From a virus: a DNA stretch of 64,000 nucleotides. Under the pieces are notes generated by a model. It saw only the letters and a program-made list of their open reading frames with translations, did not search any database and was not told the origin of the DNA. The first letter of the stretch is position 1. Each line of letters begins with the position of its first letter. Location: the IMG/VR virus record IMGVR_UViG_3300030012_002034, positions 43,382 to 107,381 of that record; one strand, given 5' to 3'. Made by a program: the position numbers and the translations under genes. Shown here piece by piece: positions 54,848 to 64,000 of this stretch.

Positions 54848-56836
54848 ATGAAGCAAAACTGGGTAATGGACTATGAAACTTTGTCTAATTGTTTTGTTGC
54901 TGTTTTCATTGATGTTAAATCTGATGACCAAGAAATATTTGTAATTCATAAACTAAAAAATGATATAGATAATTTTATATATTTTTTAGAAAGAAATATT
55001 CTTTATAATGAATGGCATATATCTTTTAATGGTTTAGGATTTGATGGACATATCACTGAATATATACTTAGAGATAAAGAACAGTTACAACAACTTAAAG
55101 GTGAAGACATTGCAAAATGGATTTACGGCAAAGCTCAATATATTATTGGAAAACAAAATGCAAAAGAGTTTCTAGACTTTAGTCCTAGAGATCTACAAGT
55201 AAAGCAATTAGATGTATTTAAATTAAATCACTGGGATAACGCTGCAAAAAGATCTAGTCTTAAATGGATTCAATACACAATGGATTGGTCTAATATAAAA
55301 GATATGCCTATTCATCATAGTACGGAGATAACAACACAAGAAGAAATAGATCAGATAATTAAGTATTGTATTAATGATGTTGAATCTACTAAGAAGATTA
55401 TGAATCTTAGTAAAAGTCAGATACAGTTAAGACAAAAACTAACTGATGAATATAATATTAATTTATACAGTGCTTCTGAGCCAAGAATATCTAAAGAATT
55501 ATTTTTATATTTCTTAAGTAAAAAGACAGGTATATCTAAGTATGAACTTAGACAAATGAGAACATACAGAAATCTTATAGTAATTAAAGATCTTATTCTT
55601 CCATATGTTAATTTTAAAACAGCTACATTTCAAAAGCTTCTTAGTAAGTTTAAAGCAGCTACAGTAGAACCTGAGAATACAAAAGGTGGTTTTAAATATT
55701 CTGCTAGATATAGAGGAGTTAAAACTGACTTTGGTCTTGGTGGTATTCATGGAGCAAGAGAACCTGGGGTATATGAATCTGATAAAGATAATATAATTAT
55801 GTCTTCAGATGTTACAAGTTTCTATCCTAATCTTGCTATTAGAAATGGTTGGGCGCCCAAACATTTACCCAAGATAGAATTTTGTGATCAGTATGAGTGG
55901 TTCTTTGAAGAAAGAAAAAAGATACCTAAATCAGATCCAAAGAATTATGTTTACAAGATTATTCTCAACTCAACCTATGGTTTAAGTAATGATAAGAATT
56001 CTTTTCTATATGATCCTGAATTTACTATGAGGATTACTATCAATGGTCAACTTAGTTTGTGTATGTTATATGAGATGATAATGGAAGGCATTCCAGATGC
56101 AACTCCTATTATGCATAATACAGATGGTTTAGAGACTATTATACCTAGAGAATATCAAGATAAGTATATGGAAATATGTAAGGAATGGGAAGACGCCACC
56201 AACTTGCAACTTGAACATGATACATATCAAAAGGTTATTCTAGGAGATGTAAATAACTACATAGCTGTAAAAGAATACAGTGAGGTACACAAGGATATTT
56301 ATAATGACATAAAGTATTCTAACCCTCATGATTTATTTAAAGAAGAGAATGGTAAATTCTATCATGCTAGTACTAAATGTAAAGGTAGATTTGAGTTTAG
56401 TAATCTAGCTCTACATAAAAACAAAAGCTTCTTGGTTATACCAAAAGCAATTTATAATTATTTTGTACATGAAATAGACCCTGAAAAATTTATAACAGAA
56501 CATCAAAATATTCTTGATTTCTGTGGTGGTAAAAAGATAAGAGGTGATTGGACTTTCTATAGTCACTACACCAAAGATGGAAAATATGTTAAAGATGAAC
56601 TTCAACATACTCTTAGATATTATGTAAGTAATAAAGGTTGTAAGATAATTAAAAGAAATAATCTTGATGACCGGGAAATACAACTTGAAGCTGGTAAGTG
56701 GATGCAAACATTATTTATTCGCTATAAAAAGAAACCATTTGACAAGTATGATTTGAATTATAATTACTACATAACAAAAGCAAAGAAAGAAATAAAAAAT
56801 CTAGAACCGTTAATAACACAATATAAATTATTTTAA
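54848..56836 (+). CDS. polB: DNA polymerase family B
   Basis: 662 residues. Proofreading exonuclease: MDYETLSN (Exo I, residues 7-14), FNGLGFDGHI (Exo II), YCINDVESTKKI (Exo III). Polymerase: SSDVTSFYPNLAIRNGWA (motif A, about 319), KIILNSTYGLSNDKNSFL (motif B, K-x3-N-S-x-Y-G), MHNTDGLETII (motif C, about residue 420). Motif C reads NTDG instead of DTDS; the first Asp is replaced by Asn as in several phage polymerases. It copies the phage genome with the DnaB, primase and ssDNA-binding proteins nearby. Follows a terminator, so has its own promoter or relies on read-through. Confidence 0.88.
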   Translation: MKQNWVMDYETLSNCFVAVFIDVKSDDQEIFVIHKLKNDIDNFIYFLERNILYNEWHISFNGLGFDGHITEYILRDKEQLQQLKGEDIAKWIYGKAQYIIGKQNAKEFLDFSPRDLQVKQLDVFKLNHWDNAAKRSSLKWIQYTMDWSNIKDMPIHHSTEITTQEEIDQIIKYCINDVESTKKIMNLSKSQIQLRQKLTDEYNINLYSASEPRISKELFLYFLSKKTGISKYELRQMRTYRNLIVIKDLILPYVNFKTATFQKLLSKFKAATVEPENTKGGFKYSARYRGVKTDFGLGGIHGAREPGVYESDKDNIIMSSDVTSFYPNLAIRNGWAPKHLPKIEFCDQYEWFFEERKKIPKSDPKNYVYKIILNSTYGLSNDKNSFLYDPEFTMRITINGQLSLCMLYEMIMEGIPDATPIMHNTDGLETIIPREYQDKYMEICKEWEDATNLQLEHDTYQKVILGDVNNYIAVKEYSEVHKDIYNDIKYSNPHDLFKEENGKFYHASTKCKGRFEFSNLALHKNKSFLVIPKAIYNYFVHEIDPEKFITEHQNILDFCGGKKIRGDWTFYSHYTKDGKYVKDELQHTLRYYVSNKGCKIIKRNNLDDREIQLEAGKWMQTLFIRYKKKPFDKYDLNYNYYITKAKKEIKNLEPLITQYKLF

Positions 56837-56838
56837 TC

Positions 56839-57954
56839 ATGGGATTTAAAATTAAAAACTACGGGAGAGCGCATATAATAGGTGCAGCTCTTCCAAATCA
56901 TGCAGATACTTATACTGTAATTAAACATGAAGATGTAATTAATCTTTGTATAAATGAGTTAGAACAAGCAGGTTTTAATATTATTGGAGAAACATATAGA
57001 GCAACTAGTCTAGGAGACATTGCTACTGGTGTATATAAAGTAAGCTATGGTAATGATCCTGATTTAGGAATCATGTTAGCTTGGACTAATAGTTATAATA
57101 AGCAAGTTGCATTTAACTGTACTTCAGGTGCTTACGTTGTAAACTCTGGAAACCTTATGATAGGTAACTACGGAACCTTAAATAAGTTTAGAAGAAAACA
57201 TACAGGAACAGCAGATGAAGATACTGAGAATTCTATTAAAGATCAGATTACACATGCTAAGATGCACTTTGCAAGTCTTGCAGAGGATAAAAAGAAGATG
57301 GAAAATATCAAGATGAGTAGAACTGAACAAGCTGAACTGCTTGGTATTTTATTTGCTAAAGAAGATCTTCTTACTCCAAGACAAGCTACTATAGTAAAAA
57401 AGCTTATGAATAAACCTAACTTCTTTTACTCAGGTGGTAGTGACAGCTTATGGACATTTTATAACTATGTAAGTGAAGCTCTACAAGATACTCATCCAAT
57501 AAGATGGTTGATTGATCAGAGATTCTTTCATGAATTTATCAGAGGTTTTAAAGATCTAGATAATATAGAGACTGAAGTTAGTGATGATAAGCTTACTCAA
57601 GTTTTCTTTAATGGAGAAAGTCCGCTAGCACAAGTTAATGACTTAACAGCATGTCCTCCTGTAGATCCTGCTCAAGTAGACTTAGAAGATTCTATTGCAG
57701 AAGTAGAAGCTGAGGCTAAAGCTACAGAAGATGAACCTACAATTGAAGAGCAAATAGCTGAAGATGAAGCTGCAGTAGCTGATGTATGTGATAAACATGA
57801 AGAAGAAACTCCATCTGAAATGAATGACATAGATGTCACAAAGTTAAAACTAGATCCTACAGCTTTCAGAGCTAATGTGACAATAGACAATGACTTTGAT
57901 TTTGAAGAAGATGAAGAAGAAGAGGAGTCTGCAGAAGCTGACTTTGATTTTTAA
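56839..57954 (+). CDS. DUF932-like protein with acidic tail
   Basis: 371 residues. First half: YRATSLGDIATGVYKVSYG, LGIMLAWTNSYNKQVAFNCT SGAYVVNSGNL and KFRRKHTG recall the plasmid- and phage-borne DUF932 family. The last 100 residues are Asp/Glu/Ala-rich, ending SAEADFDF, another acidic aromatic tail. DUF932 proteins accompany plasmid conjugation and phage replication genes; function unknown. Translated two bases after polB. Confidence 0.6.
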   Translation: MGFKIKNYGRAHIIGAALPNHADTYTVIKHEDVINLCINELEQAGFNIIGETYRATSLGDIATGVYKVSYGNDPDLGIMLAWTNSYNKQVAFNCTSGAYVVNSGNLMIGNYGTLNKFRRKHTGTADEDTENSIKDQITHAKMHFASLAEDKKKMENIKMSRTEQAELLGILFAKEDLLTPRQATIVKKLMNKPNFFYSGGSDSLWTFYNYVSEALQDTHPIRWLIDQRFFHEFIRGFKDLDNIETEVSDDKLTQVFFNGESPLAQVNDLTACPPVDPAQVDLEDSIAEVEAEAKATEDEPTIEEQIAEDEAAVADVCDKHEEETPSEMNDIDVTKLKLDPTAFRANVTIDNDFDFEEDEEEEESAEADFDF

Positions 57955-57967
57955 TAGTTACAAATAT

Positions 57968-58001
57968 AGGGGAATGACTTTGGTTGTTCCCCTTTTTTTT
58001 T
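57968..58001 (+). terminator. terminator between DUF932 gene and speDE
   Basis: Perfect aggggaa (57968-57974) with ttcccct (57987-57993), loop of 12, then nine T. Confidence 0.85.
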
Positions 58002-58011
58002 AAATTTGAAT

Positions 58012-59289
58012 ATGACAAAATCTCTAGGTAATCACATTTTGGTTGAGTTCATGAATTGTTCTCCAGAAATAATGAATGATGCTTCTGCAATTGAACAAAA
58101 CATGGTTGGAGCAGCTAAACTTGCTGGAGCAACAGTTGTCAATTCTACCTTCCATCATTTTTCTCCATACGGAGTTTCAGGTGTTGTTGTTATTGAGGAA
58201 AGTCATTTTGCAATTCATACTTGGCCTGAATATGGATATGCTGCAGTAGATCTATTTACATGTGGTGAAATAAATGCGTGGTTATCTTTTGATAATCTTA
58301 AAGAATGCTTTGGTGCACAATCATATTCTGCTATTGAAATGAAAAGAGGGTCTCTTAATTTATTAAAAAGAAATAATTTTAAAATTCCTAATACATCTAG
58401 AATAAAAGATAATCATAATAATTTAAATGTATATGCAAGAAACGTTTGGTTTACTGATAAAGATGAGAATCAAGCTTTGTCATTAAGATTTACCGGTGAG
58501 GTTTTTCATGATACCCAGTCTCCTTTTCAAAGAGTACGTATTTTAAAATCTTATAAATATGGTAAAATGCTTGCATTAGATGATATGGTTATGACTACTG
58601 AAAAAGATGAATTTCATTATCATGAGATGATTAGTCATCCTTCGGTCTTTATTCATGGAAATGTTAAAAATGTTTTAGTTATTGGAGGAGGAGATGGAGG
58701 AACAGTAAGAGAACTTTTAAGACATGAAGAAATTAAAAAAATCACCATGGTTGAAATTGATAATGAAGTTATTAATGCTTGTAAAAAACATTTACCTTTA
58801 ATAGCATCAGAGTTTAATAATCCCAGATTAAATTTAATTATTGATGATGGAATTAAGTTTGTAAAACTTGCTAAAAAAGAAACATATGATTTAATTATAG
58901 TTGATGGCTCAGATCCAGTTGGTCCTGCAGAAGGTTTATTTACAAAAGAGTTTTATGAAAATTGTTATAATGCTCTTTCAAAAAAAGGGATACTTGTAGC
59001 ACAAGGAGAATCTCCAAAGTTTAATGAAAATGCGTTTATAGTTTTAAACAAAACATTAAACAATATTTTTGGATCAAATAATACTGCTATATCTTTATTT
59101 TATGCACCAACTTATCCAACAGGAATGTGGAGTTTTCAGTATGGTTTTAAAGGTAATGTAGATTCTATCTCCTTATCCAAAAAAGGACAAATAGAGACAT
59201 TTGTATCCAAGCATAAATTATCTTACTATAATTATGAAATTCATCTTTCAAGTTTTGTATTACCTAATTTTATAAAAAATAAGATATAA
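58012..59289 (+). CDS. speDE: fused AdoMet decarboxylase and spermidine synthase
   Basis: 425 residues from ATG at 58012 (a TTG at 58006 would add two residues). N-terminal domain, about 1-120: class 1b AdoMetDC with [20 protein letters not shown], cleavage Glu63-Ser64, His69 and Cys84 in LFTCG, all canonical. C-terminal domain, about 140-425: spermidine synthase with [18 protein letters not shown] (aminopropyl donor site, 222-239), [13 protein letters not shown], and [12 protein letters not shown] carrying the catalytic Asp. It would make decarboxylated AdoMet and pass its aminopropyl group to putrescine, yielding spermidine and methylthioadenosine. Last gene of the plus arm, cut off by a terminator upstream, so independently controlled. 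Confidence 0.9.
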   Translation: MTKSLGNHILVEFMNCSPEIMNDASAIEQNMVGAAKLAGATVVNSTFHHFSPYGVSGVVVIEESHFAIHTWPEYGYAAVDLFTCGEINAWLSFDNLKECFGAQSYSAIEMKRGSLNLLKRNNFKIPNTSRIKDNHNNLNVYARNVWFTDKDENQALSLRFTGEVFHDTQSPFQRVRILKSYKYGKMLALDDMVMTTEKDEFHYHEMISHPSVFIHGNVKNVLVIGGGDGGTVRELLRHEEIKKITMVEIDNEVINACKKHLPLIASEFNNPRLNLIIDDGIKFVKLAKKETYDLIIVDGSDPVGPAEGLFTKEFYENCYNALSKKGILVAQGESPKFNENAFIVLNKTLNNIFGSNNTAISLFYAPTYPTGMWSFQYGFKGNVDSISLSKKGQIETFVSKHKLSYYNYEIHLSSFVLPNFIKNKI

Positions 59290-59292
59290 TAA

Positions 59293-62200
59293 CTAGTAAG
59301 AACCTGTCCAAGCTTTAGTTGTTTTCTCTAATTTAAATGCAGGATCATAAGTTCCACCTTTGATACCAAACATTCTACCAAAGTCATTCCATATTTTATA
59401 ACTTCCTTTCTTCTGCCAAGAATAAGGACCCACATCTCTTTTATAAACAGCTCTTGGATCACCTCCAGCCATCTGTGCAAAGTGATTTATAATTTTAGCA
59501 TACAATTGAATTGTTGGCCCAGTTGCAATAGATGTATTTTTTACTAAATCTACTTGGTCATCATATCCAAATATAGGATTAAATAACTCATTCTCTTTCT
59601 TGGTCATTAAGGTTAAGTATAATAAATGATTTACCATCCACCCATCTAAACTTTTTTGTCTTTCTTCTAGTTTTTTAAATCTATCAGGATCATCCAGATC
59701 AAATCCAAATAAATATGTTACTACAAGACTTAAAGCAATAATCATTGCTGCTTCAATTAAAGTTTTATTTATAGCTTCTCTTTCTTCAGCAGTCATTATA
59801 GGAGCATAATTATTATAGTCAGTTAGTAATCTATAAGTGCTTTGTAAAAATTGAATATAAAACCCTTTCTTTACACCTGACCCTTGCCAATCATAGACAT
59901 CTCCATATTTATTTTCTTCATTCTGACTATACTGGAATCTAGCAGTAAACATAGGAATAGCAAACTTTCTATAAAAGGTTACTAATTTAAAGAACATGTT
60001 TTTGTTAGCTTGCGCAGAATTAAATTTATCTACCTCACCATTAAGTCTTTTGTTTATATCAGCAACTCTAAACTTAAAATCTTTAAACTTAGAACCTTTA
60101 GATATTACAACTTTGTCTCCTTCTTTATATTGAGCTTCTCCTTCTATTCTATTTTTTTCTTTTAACTGATCAACAGTTAATCCGTATTGTTGCGCAATAC
60201 TTTTTAAAGTATCTCCTTTTTTAAATATATGTGTAATACGTTCTGGACTATACTCAATATCTACTCCATCTTTTAACTTTATCAATCCTTCTGAATCTAA
60301 TTCATAAGCTTTATGTAGCTTAATCATTTTCTTTTCTCCATTAGGTAATCTTTGTTCAACTAAATGATTAGCAGCAGCACTAAAAAATAATTCAGCAGAA
60401 GAACTAACTTCAAGTAACTTTCTAAAATCATATAACCAAGTAGCATCTAACATATCTTTTATAAAAGTTCTAGATGTAGATTTACCAAAGTCTTTTCTAA
60501 ACTTATTAGGGATTGCTTCAAAGACTTCCATCATTTGAAAGTTTAGTGATTTAGATCCTCTTTTATAGATATCACCCTTATACTTAGACATTTCAAATAT
60601 AGCTCCTGCTGCTATAGCTTTACCTTCTGCAGCTGATTGATAAGTAATATACTTACCACCTCCTGCTTCTATTAAAGCTTGGACAGTCATCTGAGTTCTG
60701 TTCTTTGCAGCTGATGGTACATCTAATGCAATGAATGAAGCACTTGCTGCACCCATTAAAGTATTCATTACTTTAGCCATACCAGGAAATCTTTCTTGTA
60801 AGTCATCATTTACTTTACCATAGAACATTCTATCAATAAAGAAATTTAAAGCTTCTGCTCTTTGATTAGTTCCTCCTTTCTTCATAAATGCAAACCTACT
60901 TCTACTCTTAGATACTTGAGCACTAGCCTTAGACATATTTTTTATATCAAACTCTTCATTGTTTAATATAGACTTCATCATTTTTGCAATAGGCTCATTT
61001 TTTATTAACATCTCTTGCATATTAAGAGACATTAAATACTTAGACATTCCTCCTAACACATCAGCTGAAGTTTCTTCATGATTTAATTTATAAAGACCTT
61101 CAACAGGAATTCTACTTACAGGATTACCTGACCAGTCAGTCTGAACTAAATGAATATCCGGATCATAATTAAATGTTTGATTTTGATTACCATCAGCATC
61201 ATCTTTTGCTTTTGTAAATCCAGATTTAATACCAGATACTATAGCTTTAGTTTTATCATATGCATCTTCGGCAGCACCTCCTTGTAAATATTCTAATGTA
61301 CCTTTTTTTCTCATACGGGTTTGATCCAAGAATAATTTTGAAGAATCTGGTTTACCTTCTTGAATTTTAAGGTATTGTTTTTTATACTCTTGAAGTAATC
61401 TAAATCTAGCCCCACCTTCTTTTTCTAACTGATAGTATAAATCATTTCTATATTTAGCAGATACTGAGCTACCGGGTACACCTGCACCTTTAAACTCTTT
61501 AGGTTGAAAGTTTCCTTTATTATCTACTATTCCTTTCTCTACATAATATCTTTTCTGTTCATCTGTTAAGTTTATATACTCGTCAGGTAAAGTTCTATAT
61601 TTTTTCTTAACAGACATTTTACTATACTTACCACCAGGTTTACCTTTTATATAAATAGGATTACCTGTATTAGGATTAGTAAGCTTTGTAGTTGAATAAT
61701 ACTCATCTCCTATAGGAGTAACTGCTGTCCATGCACTTATCCTTCTCCACTTTTTAGTTTTTTTAAACTGACCTGTTTCACTTTTAGACCATGTATCTAC
61801 TTGATAATGATTGCTATCAAAGAAGTTTTTAAAAGCATCGCTGCTATCTCTTAATGTTTGGATCAATGGAGAGTTAATAAACTCATCTGCATTAGTATAG
61901 TTTATTTGAGTAAGTGTTCCTTCTTGAATTAAATTCTGTTGTGTTAGATCTGCAATTATATTACCTGCAGAACTAGTAAACAATGCTATATATTCAGCAG
62001 TTGGTTTACCTGATCTTAGTCCAGCTAGTTTATCAAAGTAACCTGAAAGCTGTTGAGCTTCAATCTTACTTAGACCCATTGTATCATGTATTAAACTAAG
62101 CCTTACAAACTCAAGATTTTCTTTTTCAGTTAACTTCTCACCTGCTTCTTTTAAGTTTTTAAGATTTCTAAAAGTTTCTAACTCTTCTCTGGATAATCCA

Positions 62201-63990
62201 GTTTGAGCATTAAACTCTTCTTTAATTTTAGCATACTCAACATCTAACTCTTTTAGTTTTCTAATTTGTCCTTGTGTAAAACCCATTCCATCAGGAACAC
62301 CATCAGAACTAGATACTTTAAGTAACAAACTTCTTTGAGTAGATATCTTATTTAGTTTCTTTGCAACTGAACTTACACCACCCTTATCAGTTAATTCTTT
62401 TATCTTGTCAGTTATCTCTTTAACTTCATCAAAGTATTTTTGTGAAGGAGCTGATATATAATTTCTATCAATGAATTCTCTTACTTCTTGTTCATACTGC
62501 TCTGCTGTTTCACCTGTAGGATATATTTTTCTTAAAGGTAATTCAACCTTCATAAACTTATCAAGGTCATCTTGTGCTGCATCGTAGTCTACATTAAACT
62601 CATATATATCTTTTGATTCTTCTCTATGCTTTAGTCTTACAAGAGTCTTCTTAAGTTCATCTCCTGTTTTATAATTACCTTCTGTATCAATTAGATTAAA
62701 CAGATCTTGATAATCTTTAGTAGCCATATCTAATCTACTAAACGGCATAAAGTCATCAGCATCTCTATAATCAGATTGTTGATAAGTTCTTTTTGTATTT
62801 TGTAATAAATTCTTTTCTTCCCAGGCTTCTGTAGATAACTCTTTACTTACAGTTATTTCTTTTCCTGTGTTAGGATCTATTACCACATTAACTTGCTTCC
62901 AAATTTGATTGACCTCATAAAACTTATCAGAATACTTTCTATGCATATAGTCTTCTTCAAACTTCCATAACTCATCTTGAGCTTGAGCTATCTTTGTTTT
63001 ATCTTCTGATTCTACAGCTACTTCTAAATTATGCTTAAGTTGATTATAATCTTTTCTCCAACCTTTGAATTTATTAATTAAAGTATAAACCTTCCACTCT
63101 TCAAACTCTCCCATATCATTTTTGATACCAACATCATCTAGTTCAAATAACATATCTCTTAGCTCAGTAGTTTTATTTGGATCATAACCTACCTCATCTA
63201 ACAAAGGAAGAATACTATTCATAAATATATTCTGATCTTTTTGACTTTTTACAGCAGCATCAGAAAGCTCTTTATTCATTCCCATTACAAAAGCAATTGA
63301 TGGATCATTAATATCTACATAAGGTATATAGTTAGCAGCCATGTAGTTCATGTCTCCTTTTTCACCACGTAACATAGAATCTAATATCTGAGGAGTAATA
63401 TATAGTGCAGCAAACTCTTGAATATATTTATCTAAGTATTTTTTTCTTCCTGCAGGTACAGTTCCTCCTAAGTCTTGTTTAAGCATATCTATAGTATACT
63501 TTTTAATCTGACCTTCTTTTTTTGCACGTTTAATAATATTTTTTAAAAACTTATCTTGTTGTTCTTTACTATAACCTGCATCATTTAAGATGGGTTCATA
63601 TCTTACTTTAAACTGATTCTCAATTCCTATGTTCACTCCTTCTGAGTTTTCATACATATAGTTCTTTATTGTATCAAACTGTAAGTCTGCTATTTCATCA
63701 AGAGCTTCACTTGTAATATTTCTAGATGTTAATATTTTTTTCTTTAATTCACTTCCATCTGGTAAACCATCTAAAGCTTTTAAGACATCGTCCTTTAAAA
63801 ACTTTTTTTGTTGTTGTAATATATCTGCAAAGTATTGAGTCTTAAATGAACCTTCTTGAGTCAAGTACTCTTTACTTCGCTTCATGTCTCTTACAATGTC
63901 TTGTATTCTTTTACCTAATACTACTGACTCATGAAGACTTTTTACAAAATTATATGCTCTGGCTTGATAGTTCATATCTTTACTTTCCAT
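59293..63990 (-). CDS. 1565-residue virion-type protein with LysM domain, ejection-like
   Basis: Start ATG at 63990, ten bases from the window edge; no stop is visible upstream in frame, so it could begin earlier. Long helical N-terminal 700 residues (TVAKVNQ-free, charged, Lys/Glu/Leu), middle with structural-protein style (KKYRTLPDEYINLTDEQKRY), a LysM domain near residues 1253-1300 (FKKGDTLKSIAQQYGLTVDQ, ...KEGDKVVISKG), and a membrane-prone helix AMIIALSLVVTYLFGF near residue 1410. The end (SWQKKGSYKIWNDFGRMFG) is typical of giant internal virion proteins. LysM binds peptidoglycan; a role in genome ejection is likely but inferred. No RNA polymerase DFDGD motif is present. Confidence 0.6.
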   Translation of the reverse strand: MESKDMNYQARAYNFVKSLHESVVLGKRIQDIVRDMKRSKEYLTQEGSFKTQYFADILQQQKKFLKDDVLKALDGLPDGSELKKKILTSRNITSEALDEIADLQFDTIKNYMYENSEGVNIGIENQFKVRYEPILNDAGYSKEQQDKFLKNIIKRAKKEGQIKKYTIDMLKQDLGGTVPAGRKKYLDKYIQEFAALYITPQILDSMLRGEKGDMNYMAANYIPYVDINDPSIAFVMGMNKELSDAAVKSQKDQNIFMNSILPLLDEVGYDPNKTTELRDMLFELDDVGIKNDMGEFEEWKVYTLINKFKGWRKDYNQLKHNLEVAVESEDKTKIAQAQDELWKFEEDYMHRKYSDKFYEVNQIWKQVNVVIDPNTGKEITVSKELSTEAWEEKNLLQNTKRTYQQSDYRDADDFMPFSRLDMATKDYQDLFNLIDTEGNYKTGDELKKTLVRLKHREESKDIYEFNVDYDAAQDDLDKFMKVELPLRKIYPTGETAEQYEQEVREFIDRNYISAPSQKYFDEVKEITDKIKELTDKGGVSSVAKKLNKISTQRSLLLKVSSSDGVPDGMGFTQGQIRKLKELDVEYAKIKEEFNAQTGLSREELETFRNLKNLKEAGEKLTEKENLEFVRLSLIHDTMGLSKIEAQQLSGYFDKLAGLRSGKPTAEYIALFTSSAGNIIADLTQQNLIQEGTLTQINYTNADEFINSPLIQTLRDSSDAFKNFFDSNHYQVDTWSKSETGQFKKTKKWRRISAWTAVTPIGDEYYSTTKLTNPNTGNPIYIKGKPGGKYSKMSVKKKYRTLPDEYINLTDEQKRYYVEKGIVDNKGNFQPKEFKGAGVPGSSVSAKYRNDLYYQLEKEGGARFRLLQEYKKQYLKIQEGKPDSSKLFLDQTRMRKKGTLEYLQGGAAEDAYDKTKAIVSGIKSGFTKAKDDADGNQNQTFNYDPDIHLVQTDWSGNPVSRIPVEGLYKLNHEETSADVLGGMSKYLMSLNMQEMLIKNEPIAKMMKSILNNEEFDIKNMSKASAQVSKSRSRFAFMKKGGTNQRAEALNFFIDRMFYGKVNDDLQERFPGMAKVMNTLMGAASASFIALDVPSAAKNRTQMTVQALIEAGGGKYITYQSAAEGKAIAAGAIFEMSKYKGDIYKRGSKSLNFQMMEVFEAIPNKFRKDFGKSTSRTFIKDMLDATWLYDFRKLLEVSSSAELFFSAAANHLVEQRLPNGEKKMIKLHKAYELDSEGLIKLKDGVDIEYSPERITHIFKKGDTLKSIAQQYGLTVDQLKEKNRIEGEAQYKEGDKVVISKGSKFKDFKFRVADINKRLNGEVDKFNSAQANKNMFFKLVTFYRKFAIPMFTARFQYSQNEENKYGDVYDWQGSGVKKGFYIQFLQSTYRLLTDYNNYAPIMTAEEREAINKTLIEAAMIIALSLVVTYLFGFDLDDPDRFKKLEERQKSLDGWMVNHLLYLTLMTKKENELFNPIFGYDDQVDLVKNTSIATGPTIQLYAKIINHFAQMAGGDPRAVYKRDVGPYSWQKKGSYKIWNDFGRMFGIKGGTYDPAFKLEKTTKAWTGSY

Positions 63991-64000
63991 TACATTTAGT

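Noticed and set aside
59293-63990. Giant protein as a virion RNA polymerase, as in N4 or crAss-like phages
   Set aside because: No DFDGD or other polymerase motif seen; DADG near the middle is in a disordered-looking, unrelated context.
1-64000. Integrase, transposase, CRISPR array or toxin-antitoxin pair
   Set aside because: Looked for family motifs and repeat-spacer patterns on both strands and saw none that hold up.

Overview
The window reads as part of the genome of a large, strictly virulent-looking tailed phage with very AT-rich DNA, most likely infecting a member of the Bacteroidota. I infer the host from three things: start codons almost never carry a Shine-Dalgarno sequence but sit behind A/T-rich leaders; two minus-strand leaders carry a TTG-N17/20-TATATTTG element like the Bacteroidota housekeeping promoter (-33 TTG, -7 TANNTTTG); and the gene set (family B polymerase, UDG, DnaB, DnaG-type primase, SF2 helicase, Sak4-like ATPase in one arm; terminase, portal, capsid in the opposite arm) resembles crAss-like and related Bacteroidota phages. 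Assignment to a named family is not established here. No integrase, no canonical tRNA and no CRISPR array were seen. No genome end is visible: a coding region runs off the left edge, and a gene starts only ten bases from the right edge.

Layout. Bases 1 to about 29,800 are one long minus-strand virion and lysis arm. In transcription order (right to left) it begins with a small pyruvoyl-decarboxylase gene (speD-like) and continues with basic and membrane proteins, two fibre-like proteins sharing an N-terminal motif, a ureohydrolase (speB-like), LamG and other adhesin-like proteins, a metallophosphoesterase, a lysis group (coiled-coil membrane protein, one-component-spanin-like lipoprotein, holin-like protein, amidase), a nuclease and small regulators, large terminase, portal, scaffold-like protein, major capsid protein, a run of six tiny Lys/Arg-rich proteins, and cysteine-rich tail or fibre proteins. 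Bases 29,773 to 30,112 are a divergent intergenic region with a very unusual C-rich tract. From 30,113 to 59,289 everything but one gene is on the plus strand: first small genes, several forming short units bracketed by a repeated leader motif and terminators, then about 2 kb rich in non-coding, strongly foldable sequence, then the replication and nucleotide arm. The plus arm ends in a fused AdoMet decarboxylase/spermidine synthase. It meets tail to tail (3 bases) a 1565-residue minus-strand virion-type protein with an internal LysM domain that fills the right end.

Most striking biology. Three polyamine genes lie in separate places: a ureohydrolase (agmatinase/arginase family), a stand-alone SpeD homologue with a changed residue before its cleavage serine, and a SpeD-SpeE fusion with all canonical residues. 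If the stand-alone SpeD is an arginine decarboxylase, the three proteins make a full route arginine to agmatine to putrescine to spermidine; this is inference and needs assay. Other points of note are repeated leader and promoter motifs on both arms, a cluster of structured non-coding elements including a tRNA-like cloverleaf, the basic-protein run whose domains recall ones shared with nucleocytoplasmic large DNA viruses, a phage ClpS homologue, and a MoxR/VWA pair.
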